Assembly: GCA_008360975.2 (NCBI GenBank)
Contig: CM039184.1
Span: 38,799,797-38,863,796 of the forward strand
Direction: 5' to 3'
Origin: Lichenostomus cassidix
Lineage: Eukaryota > Chordata > Aves > Passeriformes > Meliphagidae
Length of the DNA stretch: 64,000 bases
Under the pieces are notes generated by a model. That model was not told the origin of the DNA, made no database searches, and worked only from the letters and a program-made list of their open reading frames with translations. Positions 48,825 through 62,040 of this stretch are shown here, one piece after another. The position numbers were made by a program, and so were the translations under genes. Within the stretch, counting starts at the first letter, position 1. Each line of letters opens with the position of its first letter.

Positions 48825-51800
48825 GTAGGCTGCCTATGCTTTACCCTGTCTTCACTGCAAAATTCAAACGGCCGGCGCTGCTGGCCACGTCTGAATGAGA
48901 AGGGTGTTACTTTGAAGGATGTTTCTTCAAACAGAATATTTGCATGTGTCAGTCTGTGGAAAAGAGTTGATATTTTAAGAAAGGAAATGGTTATATTAAT
49001 GGCTCATCAGTTCTTCATACCTAGTTTGCCATGAAAAGAAGGTGAAAGAATTTCCTTTTCAATCTTTTCCCTTTAACTGCCTTTCACTGAGGGGGAGGTT
49101 ACTTTTATTTTGAACTGTAAATATATTATTTGATTTGTGCTTTTCTATTTTTATGTGATAGCTTTATGTCTTTTGGAAATGAAGCTTCCTGTTGTTTTTC
49201 CTTCTTTTTTTTCACTTTTAAGGAGAAGAAGCTCTAAAAAGTGACTTGCCTGCATGAAAATGTCACTTCCACCATGTAATAAATGCCATTTAACTGCCCA
49301 AAATTATTTTCTTGTCAACATAATGTTCTATTTTAGAATACTATCAAATTTCTTATGTGTTAATAATGTAACAAAAGTTTAATACAGCTGATTGAGAAGA
49401 AGCCACCCTTATTACAGCTTCTATGTTTTTGTAACCAAATTAGTTCTAGTGCCTGAAAACCTTTGGAAGTTACTATACCTTTATCAGTGGAGCTTTTCTT
49501 ACACAGTTATTTACAGTCCACATGTCCCATATACAGCACAGTATCCTTCTCCACTACACAGGCTTTGACAGTGAGCTAGCAGGAGAAATTATGCATGTAA
49601 ATAGGAGGACTAAGAAGAAGTGGAGCTGTAGTGCTAAGAAATTCCCTTCCACACTAATTCCCCTTTGTGCAAGATGCTGCAGGTCTGTAACAGTGGAGTA
49701 GAGTCCTATCCAAACAATTTTTATCTCGGCATAACCACACAGAGAAACTTCTGCATGACAACAGGTAGGAAGCACAGACAAAGGAACTGGCCATGGTCTA
49801 TGCACAAGAGATGACTAGTTTGTACTTTGGTGAGTGGAGAGCATCACATGAAGCTCATTAAAGGCTGTGACAGGAGTAACAACATGATTGAGATATTTAT
49901 GGGGCACATTTCCCAAGTATGAGGAGCATCATGGCTAAGCACTTTGAGGTGGATTAAATTGGCAACAAAAAAGGTAGCCACAGGTCAGACAAAGGCAAGC
50001 GTAAGACTGAGCGATAAGGAAATCATGCATAATCTAAATAATAAAAAAAATTCCAAGAAGTAAAAAAAAAACCACATAGTTTTATGTTTGGATAGATGGA
50101 GGAGAGGTGGTTAAAAGAGGTGATGTAGCTGAAGCAACAAGGTAGGACTGTAAGTCTAACTGCAGTGGCGCTGATGGATGTGAATATAGCATTATTTGCT
50201 TTTGCCACAAGCTAAAAAGAGGCTGGAGAATTTTAACTTTCATGGAAGGTTTGGAAGGGCTCTAACTCTCAGTGTGTTACCACAGCTCAGCCACAACCGG
50301 GACGTGAGTTTAGAGAAAATAGCAAAACCCAGCCTGTGCTCCCAGGTAGTTTACAGCCCTGACTGAGGGGCAGGTGGTAGTGCTGTGCTTGGTGGTTGTG
50401 AGAAGCAGTGGTAAGAGCTCTGAGGGCAGGGAAAATGAATGCCTGTTACAGCTATATTATCTAATATGTCATTGCAGTAGGAGATGAGGCAAGGTTTTCT
50501 GGTTTAGAAGTGAGTCAGGTGTGAAAGTAGTAAGCTTGACTCAAGAGTTACTTTTTACAGAAATCACAATTTTTTTTTAAATTTGTTTGTTTATTCGTTT
50601 TTGAGTTTCTGTTATTTACTAATAAAATAGCTCAAACATATGGGGGAGAGATAATCAAGGTGCATCTACAAAATCACAGGGAGAATCGATAGGGTTAACA
50701 TTTTTGAGGAGCTTCCAGAAGACATGCTGACAAAGAGAGTAGAGAGGTGCAGAGAGAACTGCTTTCTGAACAATAAAAGAAAGTAAATATTTAGAAGTAG
50801 GAGAAAGCCTTTCCCTTGACTGCTTTAACTTGCCAACGAGCAATTACTCAGCAGATCACTCTGCTGTTGGTCTCGCTGACCTTGGCAGCATTTCAAGGGT
50901 TGTTGTTATATACGGATGAACTGCTCTTGAACAATTTTTCCAACATATTAAGCACAAACAAGTTTTTCCTCAGCACCGGGCAAGCAGGTCTGTCTTCCCA
51001 CCTGTTTATTCTTTAAATGGGTGTTTACTTTGTGGCTGCTTCTGTAAAGATAGTTTGATTTGTTTATATTGCCCTTACAGCCTTCGAGGCAAGTAACGAG
51101 GTACAGGCTCTAGCCTGCTGTTACATTTTTATTTTCTTTTTTTAGAGCTGTTTTCTTCAGGAGCCCCACGTTGCAGAGAAGCCAGGTCATTTTATTGATA
51201 GTTTCCAAGAGTATTTTGACATAGTGGGGGAAAAATTGCTGCTTCCTTAGCTTGGCATATGAAGACTCTATTTGCTTTTCTCTTATCTACCCTACAGTAG
51301 GTAGTAGCTCTTTCTGAGCAATACATTTCAAAACACAAGGGACTATAGAATGTTTCTTTGTGCAAACCAGTTTTTTATTGTCACCCTCCATTTGTAACCC
51401 AGGCATTTTATGCTACTTACAACTTTCTACTTAGTAGCAGAAGATTTCCATAATTTGTGTTGTGTATGAAAGACTCCTACTCACTCTCCCTTTATATGTC
51501 TAAAAATAAACAATTGCATTCTCCTTATTTTTAAAAGTCATTAACCATTTAGCTGCAGTACTGGGATGTATCTTAAAAATGGAAGTGTGTTTCTTTGTTG
51601 CAGCTCTTAGCTGGAAGCCATGTGAAGTGCAACAGCTAAAATTAACAGTTTCTTTGGGAAAGGAATATTCCAAAGAAATTGTAAATCTTAAGGGCAATTC
51701 ACTTTACTCATTTTCTGGGAAAGGAATAATTCTCCAGATCTCTGGCTGGATGTACAAAATATGGGGCAGGTGTGTAGGCACCACTCACAGAGGCACTAAC

Positions 51801-52861
51801 TGGAATATATGCTGAATTATCTGAATCCATAACTCATTTGATCAAAAAGTTTATGGTATTTTTGTGAAGAATTAATGCCATTCAAAATGGTAACAAATGT
51901 TTTGCACCTCAGCTAACAATTTTTATATATTTTTAAATGCTAGCTATTTGTCCAGTCTCATTTTCAGTTAGCCCACTGTTTGTGTTGTAAGTAGACATGT
52001 GTTAAAACATAGAATGAAGGAAAAAACCAACCCGTCTTCATAAGTAAAGCAAGGTAGTTCTTAGTTTTATTTCTCTCTAATACCATTTAAATCCTAGATT
52101 GCTTTTTGAGTTATGCTGATTTTTACATATACTTCAATATATTCAAATGGAATTTAGTCAAAGAAAATTCTAATTACTCTAAACTGCCAGATACCTTTTT
52201 TGTTGTTGTTGTTTTTTATTTCAGTACTTCAGGATGTAGGGAAGCAAAATTGTAGGTGATTGCAAAGTTTTGCTTTTTTTTGTTAAAAAAAAAATTTAGA
52301 CATGTGCTTATCTATGGGTTATTTATGGGTTAAACATAAGGGTTTCCCTGAGGCTGAAGGTGACAAGACTGGGCTGGAGAAATAATATACATACTTTTTT
52401 TATATTCTTTGATTTGTGATAGAGAACAGAGGAGACTAAATAAAGTGGGGAGTGGGGAGGTCTATCCGTTTCAATCAGTGTGTATAGTAAGGTGGACCAG
52501 GTTGTTTTGTCTGATGCAATAAACCTGATAGGGATTGCTGATATTGCTGTTCCATTATGGGCCTTTGGCACAGGGTAGCTGCAACTTCAGTACCACACCT
52601 GATGTCAGCCACTCTTGAGAGCCATTGCCTTTGCTCTGAATGCATACTTCCAGATATTTAGATCAAAGATGTTCAGCAGAGAAGTACATGCTCAGCATTT
52701 TGATGAGTGAGTCTAATAAGAATTAGAAAAACTCAAAGCTTGATATTGTTTAGCATCTTAGATATTTGGACTAACCATAGGCAATGTATGTTTCAAATAC
52801 TAAACAATCTAAGGCACCTAAGTTGCTTACTATCTCTTCCCTCCAGAAAACTGTAGTTGTA

Positions 52862-53150
52862 AAATCATAGGATCACAGACTGCTTTGGGTTGGAAGGGAC
52901 CTTTAGAGGTCAACCCCCCCTGCAGTAAGCAGCAACATCTTCAACTAGATTTGGTTGCTCAGAGCATCATCCAGCCTGGCCTTTAATGTTTCCAGGGCAT
53001 TCACCACCTGTCTGGGACAACTTATTCCTGTGTTGCACTACCCTCGTTGAACACATCCTATTCCTTAAATCTTGTTTGAATATACCCTCTTTTAGTTTAA
53101 AACCATTACCCTTTGTCCTGTCACAGCAGGCATTGCTAAAATGTTTTAAC
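52862..53150 (-). mobile_element. CR1 LINE 3' fragment, - strand
   Basis: The left edge (ATCATAGGATCACAGACTGC, then TTTGGGTTGGAAGGGACC) is the complement of a CR1 3' end. The rest is antisense CR1 C-terminal coding sequence; on the minus strand near 53140-52985 a decayed frame reads CDRTKGNGFKLKEG, with TRVVQHRNKL further on. It is truncated to about 290 bp and inactive. Confidence 0.88.
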
Positions 53151-53674
53151 ATAATGTTTTACGATTTCCTGTATCGCCGTGAGAACAGGTTAAATCAACA
53201 GTGTGCTGGAGAGCTATGGAAAATCAGCTGTCAATTGCTTATTTGGTCTGGAAGTGACATTCATGGGTCTGAGGTGAACATCCATATATTATTTTTTGAA
53301 GCTCAACCTGCATCTCTGTGTGATACAAGACCCCAGATGCACAGCTGGTGCCAGTTTCCTTTCTGTCCTGGCTTGCAATGAGTTCAGCGACCCTCTCCTG
53401 TCTGAGTAGTTGTTTTGTGAGATTGGAATAGATATTATTTCCAAAAGTCTATTATTTTTTGTGATATAACTGTCATGTACCATGAGTATTTTAGGTAACT
53501 GTCATAGGAAGCCCATAAATATGAATACTTTTCCAGCTGATTTTCCATTAAACTCTGTTAGCTGAATGAAATTAGTAAATAATTATATTGGTGGGGAACC
53601 TGCTACATCAATGTGCTGTGTAACAACTCAGTTTTACAATGCAGCTTAATTTTTTTCTATAGACTAAATTGGTT

Positions 53675-53717
53675 TTAGCATAATCTAAATTGCAAATTGG
53701 CCAATTTGCATTAAAAC
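53675..53717 (+). promoter_or_regulatory. Octamer-containing element, copy 1, with a perfect 20-bp palindrome
   Basis: A 43-bp segment starting TTAGCATAATCTAAATTGC and ending ATTTGCATTAAAAC. It contains the perfect palindrome TGCAAATTGGCCAATTTGCA (53691-53710) and an exact POU octamer ATTTGCAT (53704-53711). By eye 37 of 43 positions match a second element at 55711-55752. The regulatory role is inference. Confidence 0.4.
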
Positions 53718-55710
53718 TATGCCTTCTTGTTCAGAATTGTCAACACCTCTTTTTTAAAAGTCTTTAACATTAAGCATGGGTGGGTAAGACCATCTGTTTA
53801 TGAAGCTTGCCTGCAGCTCCATTACTTAACATGAGACAGGTTACAGCTGTTTAATTGTTATCATGTTGAATGATTATCTTTCAATCCAAAATTAATATTT
53901 GTATATGTATGCATGGAAAGCATATCGTTAAACATAAATGAGCTAAGAGTGGATTAATGTCATTAAGCATTCATATTAATCCCTCAGGAGGGCTAAAGGT
54001 AGCATCGTGGTACTTCCATGCTTTTTCAGTGCTGCACGAGGCTGCTTAACTTGGTAAGCAGAACTAAAATCAAATCCAGTGCTGGTTCACTGAGAAGCAT
54101 GCAACTTACATTTATATTCCAGTGAGAACCAGGATCTAATTGATTTATTTCCTAAGAATTTCCTCTAAAATTTAGTTGAGAAAAAAAAAACAAACAAGGA
54201 AGAGTAAATTCTTTATTTTAACCTTTTTCTTTGCATGAAAAGACAGTAGCATGACATTCAAATCAATTGAACCAAAAAAATAAATTTTCCTCAGCAAGAA
54301 ATTTCTAGTTTCATCTATTTTATTCAGAAAAACAGGAAAGTCATGTGGTTTAGACATTAAGAATTACGAAAAAAATAAGTCCAGAGCACTTCCCTGTAAG
54401 TGTGTTTCCATTAGCACAGACTGTGTTCTGGTGACTGATTAAAATTGTTTTCTGACTAGGGACAAACATGAAGGCATCTGTGTGCTGGTTTTCCATGTGA
54501 CCATGATCAGATCAGCATAAGCACAGAAGTACAGCAAGAGTTGAGGAATGCTAAGCCAGAATTTCCTCCAGTGAGTTATATGGCCAGCACCTGTTCCCTT
54601 CAGCACGTGTTTAGCTTAGGGCTCCTTATATTACAGATTTCAAATATGACTGCAGGGAAATGACACTTCATCTCTCTATAGGATCACAGAGCAAGTAAAG
54701 ACAAATGTGTTCCCCCAGTTAATTAAACGAAGTGCTTATAGAAAACTTGATATGGCTATATATCATTACACTATACATTTGTGACGCGGGCTTGACAGAG
54801 TAAGTCATGGAGCAGTTTGAGGGCTTGATCTATCTTCTCCACATTTGCACATTAGTGGGAGAGCAGCACAGATAGTCAGTATTAGGATGACCACTGTCAT
54901 TTCAGTGTTGGTGCTAATTGCCAAGTGTGGCTTACTTTTCTCAGAAGTTTAAATTACTGACAATATTCACATTTCAGAGTGATTTAATGTGTCATAGTAA
55001 ATGTACCTTAGTGCAGTCACAGAAATTTTTTGTAAATTTTAAGGTTCTTTTGAAATTTAGAATTTAGATTCTTTTGAAATTTTTGTCCCTCAAATTGGAG
55101 TAATTGCCCCTGTATGAATATAGTATATAATTATCCAAATTCCTAAATTTATGTTTTTCTTTATTTAGGGGTTCATACCTAGGAATTATACCTGAGTACA
55201 AATTTAATCTTAAAAATAAGATTGTGTTTGAATGAAGGTATAAATTTCACATTCAGTTTTTATCTGATAAAATCAATCAAATATTCAAAGCTAACTATAT
55301 CCAATATCAATTAATTCACTACAGTATTGTGAGTGAAATCCTGGTTTCAAAGCACCTGACTGCTTTGCAGTTGGGATTTCATAACAATATTTATATCTGT
55401 ACCCTCAATGCAGAAACCCTATGAAAAAGAGATGATGACTTTTTTGGCACCCAGAGGACTGAAAACCACAGTTTAACAACATTTTATGAAATTTAGAACA
55501 AATTTGGTTTTTATCTTTCCTGTGACTAAAGGGCATATTATTCATTTGCCAGGCCAAGCACTGAATATGTAAAATATTTATACATAAAAATACTCAATTA
55601 CCAGGTGAATTTAAGATAGAGCACGCATTTTTGGAACTGTGAAAAAAAGTGAGTTATTGGTCAGGCCGTAACACATTTCAGGACCAAGTATCTCAAATAT
55701 AAATTAACTG

Positions 55711-55752
55711 TTAGCATATTTAAATTGCTAATTGACTAATTTGCATTTAAAC
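55711..55752 (+). promoter_or_regulatory. Octamer-containing element, copy 2
   Basis: A 42-bp segment starting TTAGCATATTTAAATTGC and ending ATTTGCATTTAAAC, in the same orientation as copy 1. It has five mismatches and one gap against copy 1. The palindrome is degraded but the octamer ATTTGCAT (55739-55746) is kept. Similarity ends abruptly on both sides. Confidence 0.4.
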
Positions 55753-58700
55753 GAGGACCACATGTGAAGTTCAAGTTAGACACATTTTCAGAAAACAGCA
55801 GAATCCTCTGAGATGTGAAGAATTTTAAAGCATGTTGCAAGGCTAACTTGAGCTGAAGTGGGCAGAGAGTAGGTGCTTTTGTAGTTTGTATAGTTGCATG
55901 CTGGTCAGAACGCATTCCATAAATACTTTCAGTCAGGGAGAAAGATGGAAACAATAATGCTTCCCATCCTGATCCATGCCCTAATGTGTTTTAAAGCCAA
56001 ATTTATGTTTCATACAGTTGTTACTCTGTCAGGTTTTCACCTGTATCTGAGGCAGGTCTTCACAAGTTTGTTGGTTCAAATGGGCATTTGAACTTTCTCA
56101 GCCTGTACATGTGGGATAGTTTTAACTCCTTAGTGGCATTTAAAGCTTTCTTCTAAATCCTCTTCCTGCTAAGTAGATGTTAAATAAGAAACAACACTAG
56201 TCACAAACTTACTGACAGTCCCAAATTTCCTATGTCTACTACATCCTTAAAAGTAACTGAACCTGTTATTGTAAGATATATATGGCTTTCCAGTCATAAT
56301 TATTAGAAATCTTACTTTGCAGTAAAATTGGGATGGTCTCCAGAACAAAAAATCAAAAGGATAGTTGGCTTATATACCTTTATATATAAATCCCATAAAT
56401 GATTGCTGCAAAGAATGGTTGCAGTTTTGGCAAGGGATAAATTGCAGTGAAGTCAGGTGTCTCTGCAGATATTTAAAATGCATAAATGATTAAGAAGACA
56501 TGAGTTCAGGGTGAGGACTGTGTTTTGGCCTGTGTAAAGATGAAAAGAAATAAACTTGTGTGAAACTGTAATTCCAACCATGTGCTCTCCTTTACAAGAA
56601 AGGCAAAATAAGAATTTAGGAGTAAAAAAGTATCAAAAGGGAAGGATGTTTGTAATCCTCCTCTATTGGCAGTAATGCTCTGAACATATGGTATGTCTAA
56701 GACAAGGTTCTTATAAACTCAGAGAATGGATGACGACCATGAGCTGCTTACAGTGGAAGAACATGTGCTTTCAGTACTGTTCAGTGATGAATAGGAAGAA
56801 TTACATTTGCAAATGATACCAAAGCCTGCTGCCCCCAAGCACTTTGGAAGACAGGACAAGAATTTAAAATTACTTTAACAAATAGCACAGACTATGCAGA
56901 AAAACAAGGCACAAGTCAACAAATGCTGGATTCTGTGCTTAAGAATAATCGGCTGCGCAAATCCATGTTAGGAAGCTGTTTGCAAGGCAGAAAACACTGT
57001 AGTGGATGCTGAATTTTACATCAGTGAACCTTTCTGAAGACACATTACAACAGTAGCTTTAAAATTTTGTGGATTCTGGACTCTTGTAGGTTTTTTGGTA
57101 GAGGCATGGAGTTCCTCACAATTTACATATGCATGCTTTTTTTAGTCATTCTTTGGGAGGGAAAGCAGTTACTTAAAGGAATCAGTATGCTATTCGCTAA
57201 GTCTGCTGTGGATAGGATAAGAAATGTTGGGTTTAAATATTACTCGGGTTATTTGGACTTTTATGTCCAAACAGTGGTTTAATTTTCAAAATACTTAAAC
57301 TGTGGCTGGGTGGAAACAAGAGGAAATAAGGGTGATCTGGTAGCCATGTCAGGAGGAATAAACCACTGTAGACTGAGTCTTGAATAGATTGTCAGCTCTG
57401 AGTTTTGTACCAGTTCCCCCAAAACAAGCACCAAAACCAGTTTACAAACTGCATTCTCTCTAAAGCTTGCAATATATTTTCTCTTCTGTTGGCAAGTGCC
57501 TGTGAAACCACTGATAAAGTGTGTGCCTCATCCCCTACTACTGCTTGGGTGCAGAGGGAGTAAAAAGTAATGTTCATAAGAAGAGACTAGTGCACAGAGT
57601 GGTCTGGTTAAAGATGATTTTGAAGAACTGGATTCCACCCTTGATTCTACCATGTATTTTCTGTTTGTTGTTCACAAATGCAAACGTTAAAGAAGTGTTC
57701 TCTGACTGTTCTTCACTTTCTGGGAGCAAGACTTGCTCATGTGTGAGTTGCTAAAATGTTGGTTCATGTATGAAATACTATATAATCCTAAGTATTCTGG
57801 AAAACCACATCATAGGTGCTTGTAGCCAAATTAATGGAGACTTCTCACTGATCTTTCTGTGCTTTAGTTACTGGTAAAACAAGATAAGAATGTATTTTCA
57901 TCATACCAGTAGTATGAAGATTCTAAGTCAAATAATTGTGACTTAGGGAACAAGGTGGTAGGAAAATCTGTAAGAGAACTGTTGTTTCTTTGTTTAGGTT
58001 AGCATAATGGGCCTGCTACTAAGACATCAGCTGATTGTTGTTTGTGGGAGAATGAGTGCTGAATGAGTTCTGTGAGCTCTGCATATTCACAAAGAACGAA
58101 GTGTATCAAACTTGCACAGGTAGCCACAAACCCATCATTGCCTAAATTTTAGATGCTTGAAATTGCCGTTCTCATGGTATTCTTCTAATGTGTTCAGGGG
58201 GTTTTGTCATGTGGATTGCAAACAACGTTTTATACATATATTTAATGAAAATAAGTGAAGATATTAAAACTTTCTACCTCCAAAAAACAGATGAATGTGT
58301 GGAAAGCTTAAGGGAAACAATATGGTAACAACATACCATAGTTTGCTTACAGTTAGTGTTTATTCCAAGAGAAACATGCTATCTCCCTGTATGACAATTG
58401 ATGCAAGATTTATGTACAAGTGTAAACGTGACTGATGCAAGATATGTTGTTCCCATGTTCCTGTAGAAGATGGGTATCTGAGAGCATAAGTTTGTTTGCA
58501 ACAGAGATACGTCGACAATTGTTTGCCAGGGAATGGGAATTCCTATTAAAAATTTGTGGAAAATCAAGAGAGTAAGCAAAGCAGAGCTTTCTCTGAGAAG
58601 AGTAGAACAGCATTCTTCATTGTTGCTGATACTGAAATTATTTCTTCATCATCTCTCCCTTCTTTTCTTCCGCTCTTTGGTTCTCTTTTCTCTTTCTAAT

Positions 58701-59369
58701 TTCTCCTCTTTATTTTCTCTTAGAGGAAGAAGCTGTAATGCAGTAAGGAAGGGACAAAGCTGATTGTATTAGTGGAGAGGAGGCAAGGGTTTGACTCATA
58801 CTTTCAAGGTGTCAAAAGTAAAAAAAGCTTTAAAAAACCTAGTTTTTTGTATAGGCTGACCTAGATCAATATGGCTTTGGTCATGTTCATTTGTGGTTTT
58901 GCTTCATGTCTGGTGTTGCTATAAGGTTAAATCTGCTCTTACAGCAAAGTAATTCATTACTTTTGTGGAGCTGCTGAGTTGACACTGTAACAGGCCTAAA
59001 TATACATGTTGCAAAAATATGTGGCATGTTACAGTCTAATGTACAGGTTACAAAGATTATGCTGGGTAAAGATGTCTGATGGAGGATACTAATAGAGATA
59101 TAAATTTGCTATACAGCATTTAGAAGCATGTCACCAGTGTAATCCCATATGACAGAATAATCAGAATAAAGCAGTGTTTTAAGTACCAATTAAGGAACAT
59201 CAAGTCAATGGGTATGTGGTTCATGCTGATTTAAACTGGAGCTGATTAGAATAAATTGATTTAATATGTGGTTTTATTCTTAGGCTATTCTGTCATACCT
59301 GGGGGAAGTAGTATATGCATAAGGAAGACACTGATTTACTTCTCTGATAGAAAACTAATGGGAGACATT

Positions 59370-59385
59370 AAAAAAAAAAAAAAAA
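59370..59385 (+). repeat. A16 homopolymer
   Basis: Sixteen consecutive A bases. I see no processed gene copy before it. Confidence 0.9.
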
Positions 59386-60190
59386 GTCAGGGTTCTGACT
59401 GGTTATGAAATATACTGTGTTAAATGTGAATTTTCCCAACTGCTACTAGTTCTTTGTAAAATCATTTATCTACCACATATTTATATAAATACCCACACAG
59501 ATTGATGATATCATTTATATTTTATGTTGTATGAATTTTGAATGCCACTTAGATCTCCTTGAACTTTAAGTAGCCTAGAAAATGTACAAATCTTATATCT
59601 TCATTTTTATTTTTCATTTTTCCATCTGGAATCATATGAAGTTCCTCTACTCCTGGAAATAATAGCAAGATTTTAAATGGCACAGCCTTAACCTCTGCAA
59701 GAAAACCCTTATAGGTATATTGCCTGGTCTCAAATTAGACTTTTTGAGGACATAAGATAACTTATATGTGCCAGATGTGTAAATATCTTGCCAAGGAGCA
59801 CCTGCTGAGATGCTCTAGACTACTGAAGTGCTCCAAATCCCACCTGGAATTCTTTATACAGAGGGGGGAAAGGCTTGTATTTTGTGTTTCCACACAGGTT
59901 CATTCCTCTTTCAGTTGCAGTGCCATGAAGATAAGGAAGATAGCATGGCTAGTTAAACTTCACTGCAAAGTTATACAATTTTTATTCATTCATTTTCTGC
60001 TTTATGATTTTTCTGCAATGCTACATATTAACCAAAATAGTTTCTAACATTGTCCTTAATGTCAACTGACCATGAGTAAAAGGATGCTGGAAGGTAGAAT
60101 TTGTTTTCTGTACTTTCATGGTTTGGAACTGACTTCTTATAAAACTGCTGGATACAAAAAAATCTTAAAGAGTATTTTCATAATTTCTCT

Positions 60191-60258
60191 TGGGTTTGGG
60201 GGGGGGTGTTTGGTTGCTTTTTGTTGTTGTTTTGTTGGTGGTTGGTTGTGGGTTTTTT
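60191..60258 (+). repeat. G/T-rich low-complexity tract
   Basis: About 68 bp made almost only of G and T, with a G9 run at 60198-60206 and repeated GTTGTTG and GGTGGTTGG words. Confidence 0.9.
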
Positions 60259-61959
60259 TAATGAAGATTGAATTTCTGAAAATAAATAGTATTTGGGGGC
60301 CTGGGATTGCAGGGACTGCTTTCAGTTGCCTAGGAGTTTTTTTTTTAATGTTCTGTTACCTATCCTTACGCTTGTAGAGGCATTTAATGTTTCACTGATG
60401 GACAGATGCATTCCCCAGACAGACCTTATTGCTTTCATTTTATGAAATAAAGCTTAATTTTTTCCTCCACACATACTACAGTATGTTTTAAGCTGCGTAG
60501 GGACAAGGGGAATTATGCTGGATGAGTAAGAGAAGAATTTGATCTGCCCTGAAATGTAATTGTATCACTTTTCTTTTTGTTTCTGGTTAATGTGAAAAGC
60601 TACCTAGTTTGTTGCTGCTGCTCTAAATATTCTGTAATTTGTGTTTTCATCTTACTTTGTCTTGCCTTAACCTTACCATTACTGGGGGGAAAAAAGGAAG
60701 AAAAAAAGGCTCTGTAGTGGACACCTGACACTTTCTTCAAGGAAAGGAACTAGAAAGCTTCCTCCTCTTAGTTGTAGCAGTGACTGTGCCTTCTGTGATA
60801 ATATGTATCTTACCACGTCCCTCCTTGGACTCAAGAGCAACTTTTTTCCATTCGTCCAACCTGGAGGAAAGCCTATGGCTGGAAATGCCTTTGTTACACT
60901 TCCAAAGAGATGCCAGCAAGTGACAGAGGACAGGGATTTAGGAAAGGTCACATTTTCAAGAAAGAGGGCCTATGAGGGCTGTGTTGGGAGACCTTGTCCA
61001 CAGCAAAACCAGGGGATTGAATCCAGCACTATTGGCTCACTTGGCATGCCCCCTCTGCTGTGCTCTGTGGTTTCCCAACGCCTTGTGTGGGGGTGGCTGG
61101 GTTTGGTAGCTGCCATGGACCTGGTGGCTTTGCTATATGGCATTAACCCCTTCCACACAACTGCAGTGGATGTCTGTTTCCTGGAAGGAAGGAGGGAATA
61201 TGTTACCCATCTGTGCTGTGTCTCATGTATCAAAAGTAGGCCCTTCTGCTTGAAATCCATCTTATGCTCTGTGTGTCATTCATCCATCTGCCTCCTCAAA
61301 TCTTTTCTGAAATTTTAAGTGCCATAACTTATGAAAAAACATCTTGCTATTCTTGTATATACCATATTATTTATTTTTATACATCTAAAGCCTAAGTTTA
61401 ATTTTCACCTGCTTTTCGAAATGAAATGGATCGTCACACTGCTAACCCCACTACACCCTCTTCCACCCCATATTTACAGTCCAGCTTATTTAACATACCT
61501 GCTTTGTGTGCTCAGAAGAATAACTGTGATTAAATTGAAGTAGAAGAAAAAATCCTCCTAAAAATACTGTTAATCCATTGAGAATTAAGGTAGTGTATTG
61601 GTTATGCTGTCAGAGTCATGAGTGACCTGCAAATCAAAAATCTTCCCACATGGTTAATGTTTTAAAGCTCACAAGCTAAGGAATTGCTCTTACATTGTGT
61701 TGAAAATTGAATTTTTTAACTAGCTTTGATTACATTTTTGTTATATATAAAAATCAAAGCATATGAAGAGAATTTGGAAGAAAGTGTGGTCTCAGAAAGG
61801 TAGCATCTCTTTTGCTTCTGCAGGCCTAGTTTCTAAAACAGTTTCATTGATTCATGGTGATGTTTGCTGAAAAGAGAATTTCTTGCATTTTTAAAAGCTT
61901 TGAAATACATTTTCATTTTGTAATGTAAGACCTCTCATGTCAGGTGCACCTGCTTGATT

Positions 61960-61965
61960 TGCATG
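61960..61965 (+). promoter_or_regulatory. TENM3: TGCATG, candidate Rbfox splicing site upstream of the microexon
   Basis: UGCAUG in the transcript is the established Rbfox binding word. It lies about 75 nt before the 27-nt exon. Rbfox bound upstream of an exon usually represses it. I find no TGCATG in the 290 nt after the exon. Confidence 0.4.
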
Positions 61966-62040
61966 TGAATTCTGAACAATTCTTGTTTCATGTGACACTT
62001 CTGAAATGTCTGTCTGTTTTTTTTCTTTTTAATTCTCAAG

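Larger units (their letters stand above)
48825..62040 (+). other. TENM3: TENM3 intron, 13.2 kb, upstream of the microexon
   Basis: A phase-1 intron from a weak GTAGGC donor to a long pyrimidine tract and CAAG acceptor. Contents: a CR1 copy at 52.86-53.15 kb, two related octamer-containing elements (53675-53717 and 55711-55752), an A16 run at 59370-59385, a G/T-rich tract at 60191-60258, and a TGCATG near 61960. An open frame of 171 codons at 60803-61318 is unrecognised and could be chance. The 53.6-54.1 kb segment is repeat-free, AT-rich and full of TAAT cores, and looks like an enhancer-type conserved block, unproven. Confidence 0.88.

Noticed and set aside
48587..49034. Long alternative-frame and antisense frames over the EGF6-7 exon (up to 146 codons)
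   Set aside because: Explained by the GC-rich exon; only the frame with the regular EGF cysteine pattern is real.
52986..53381. 131-codon + strand frame
   Set aside because: Its first half is antisense to a CR1 fragment and the rest is unrecognised.
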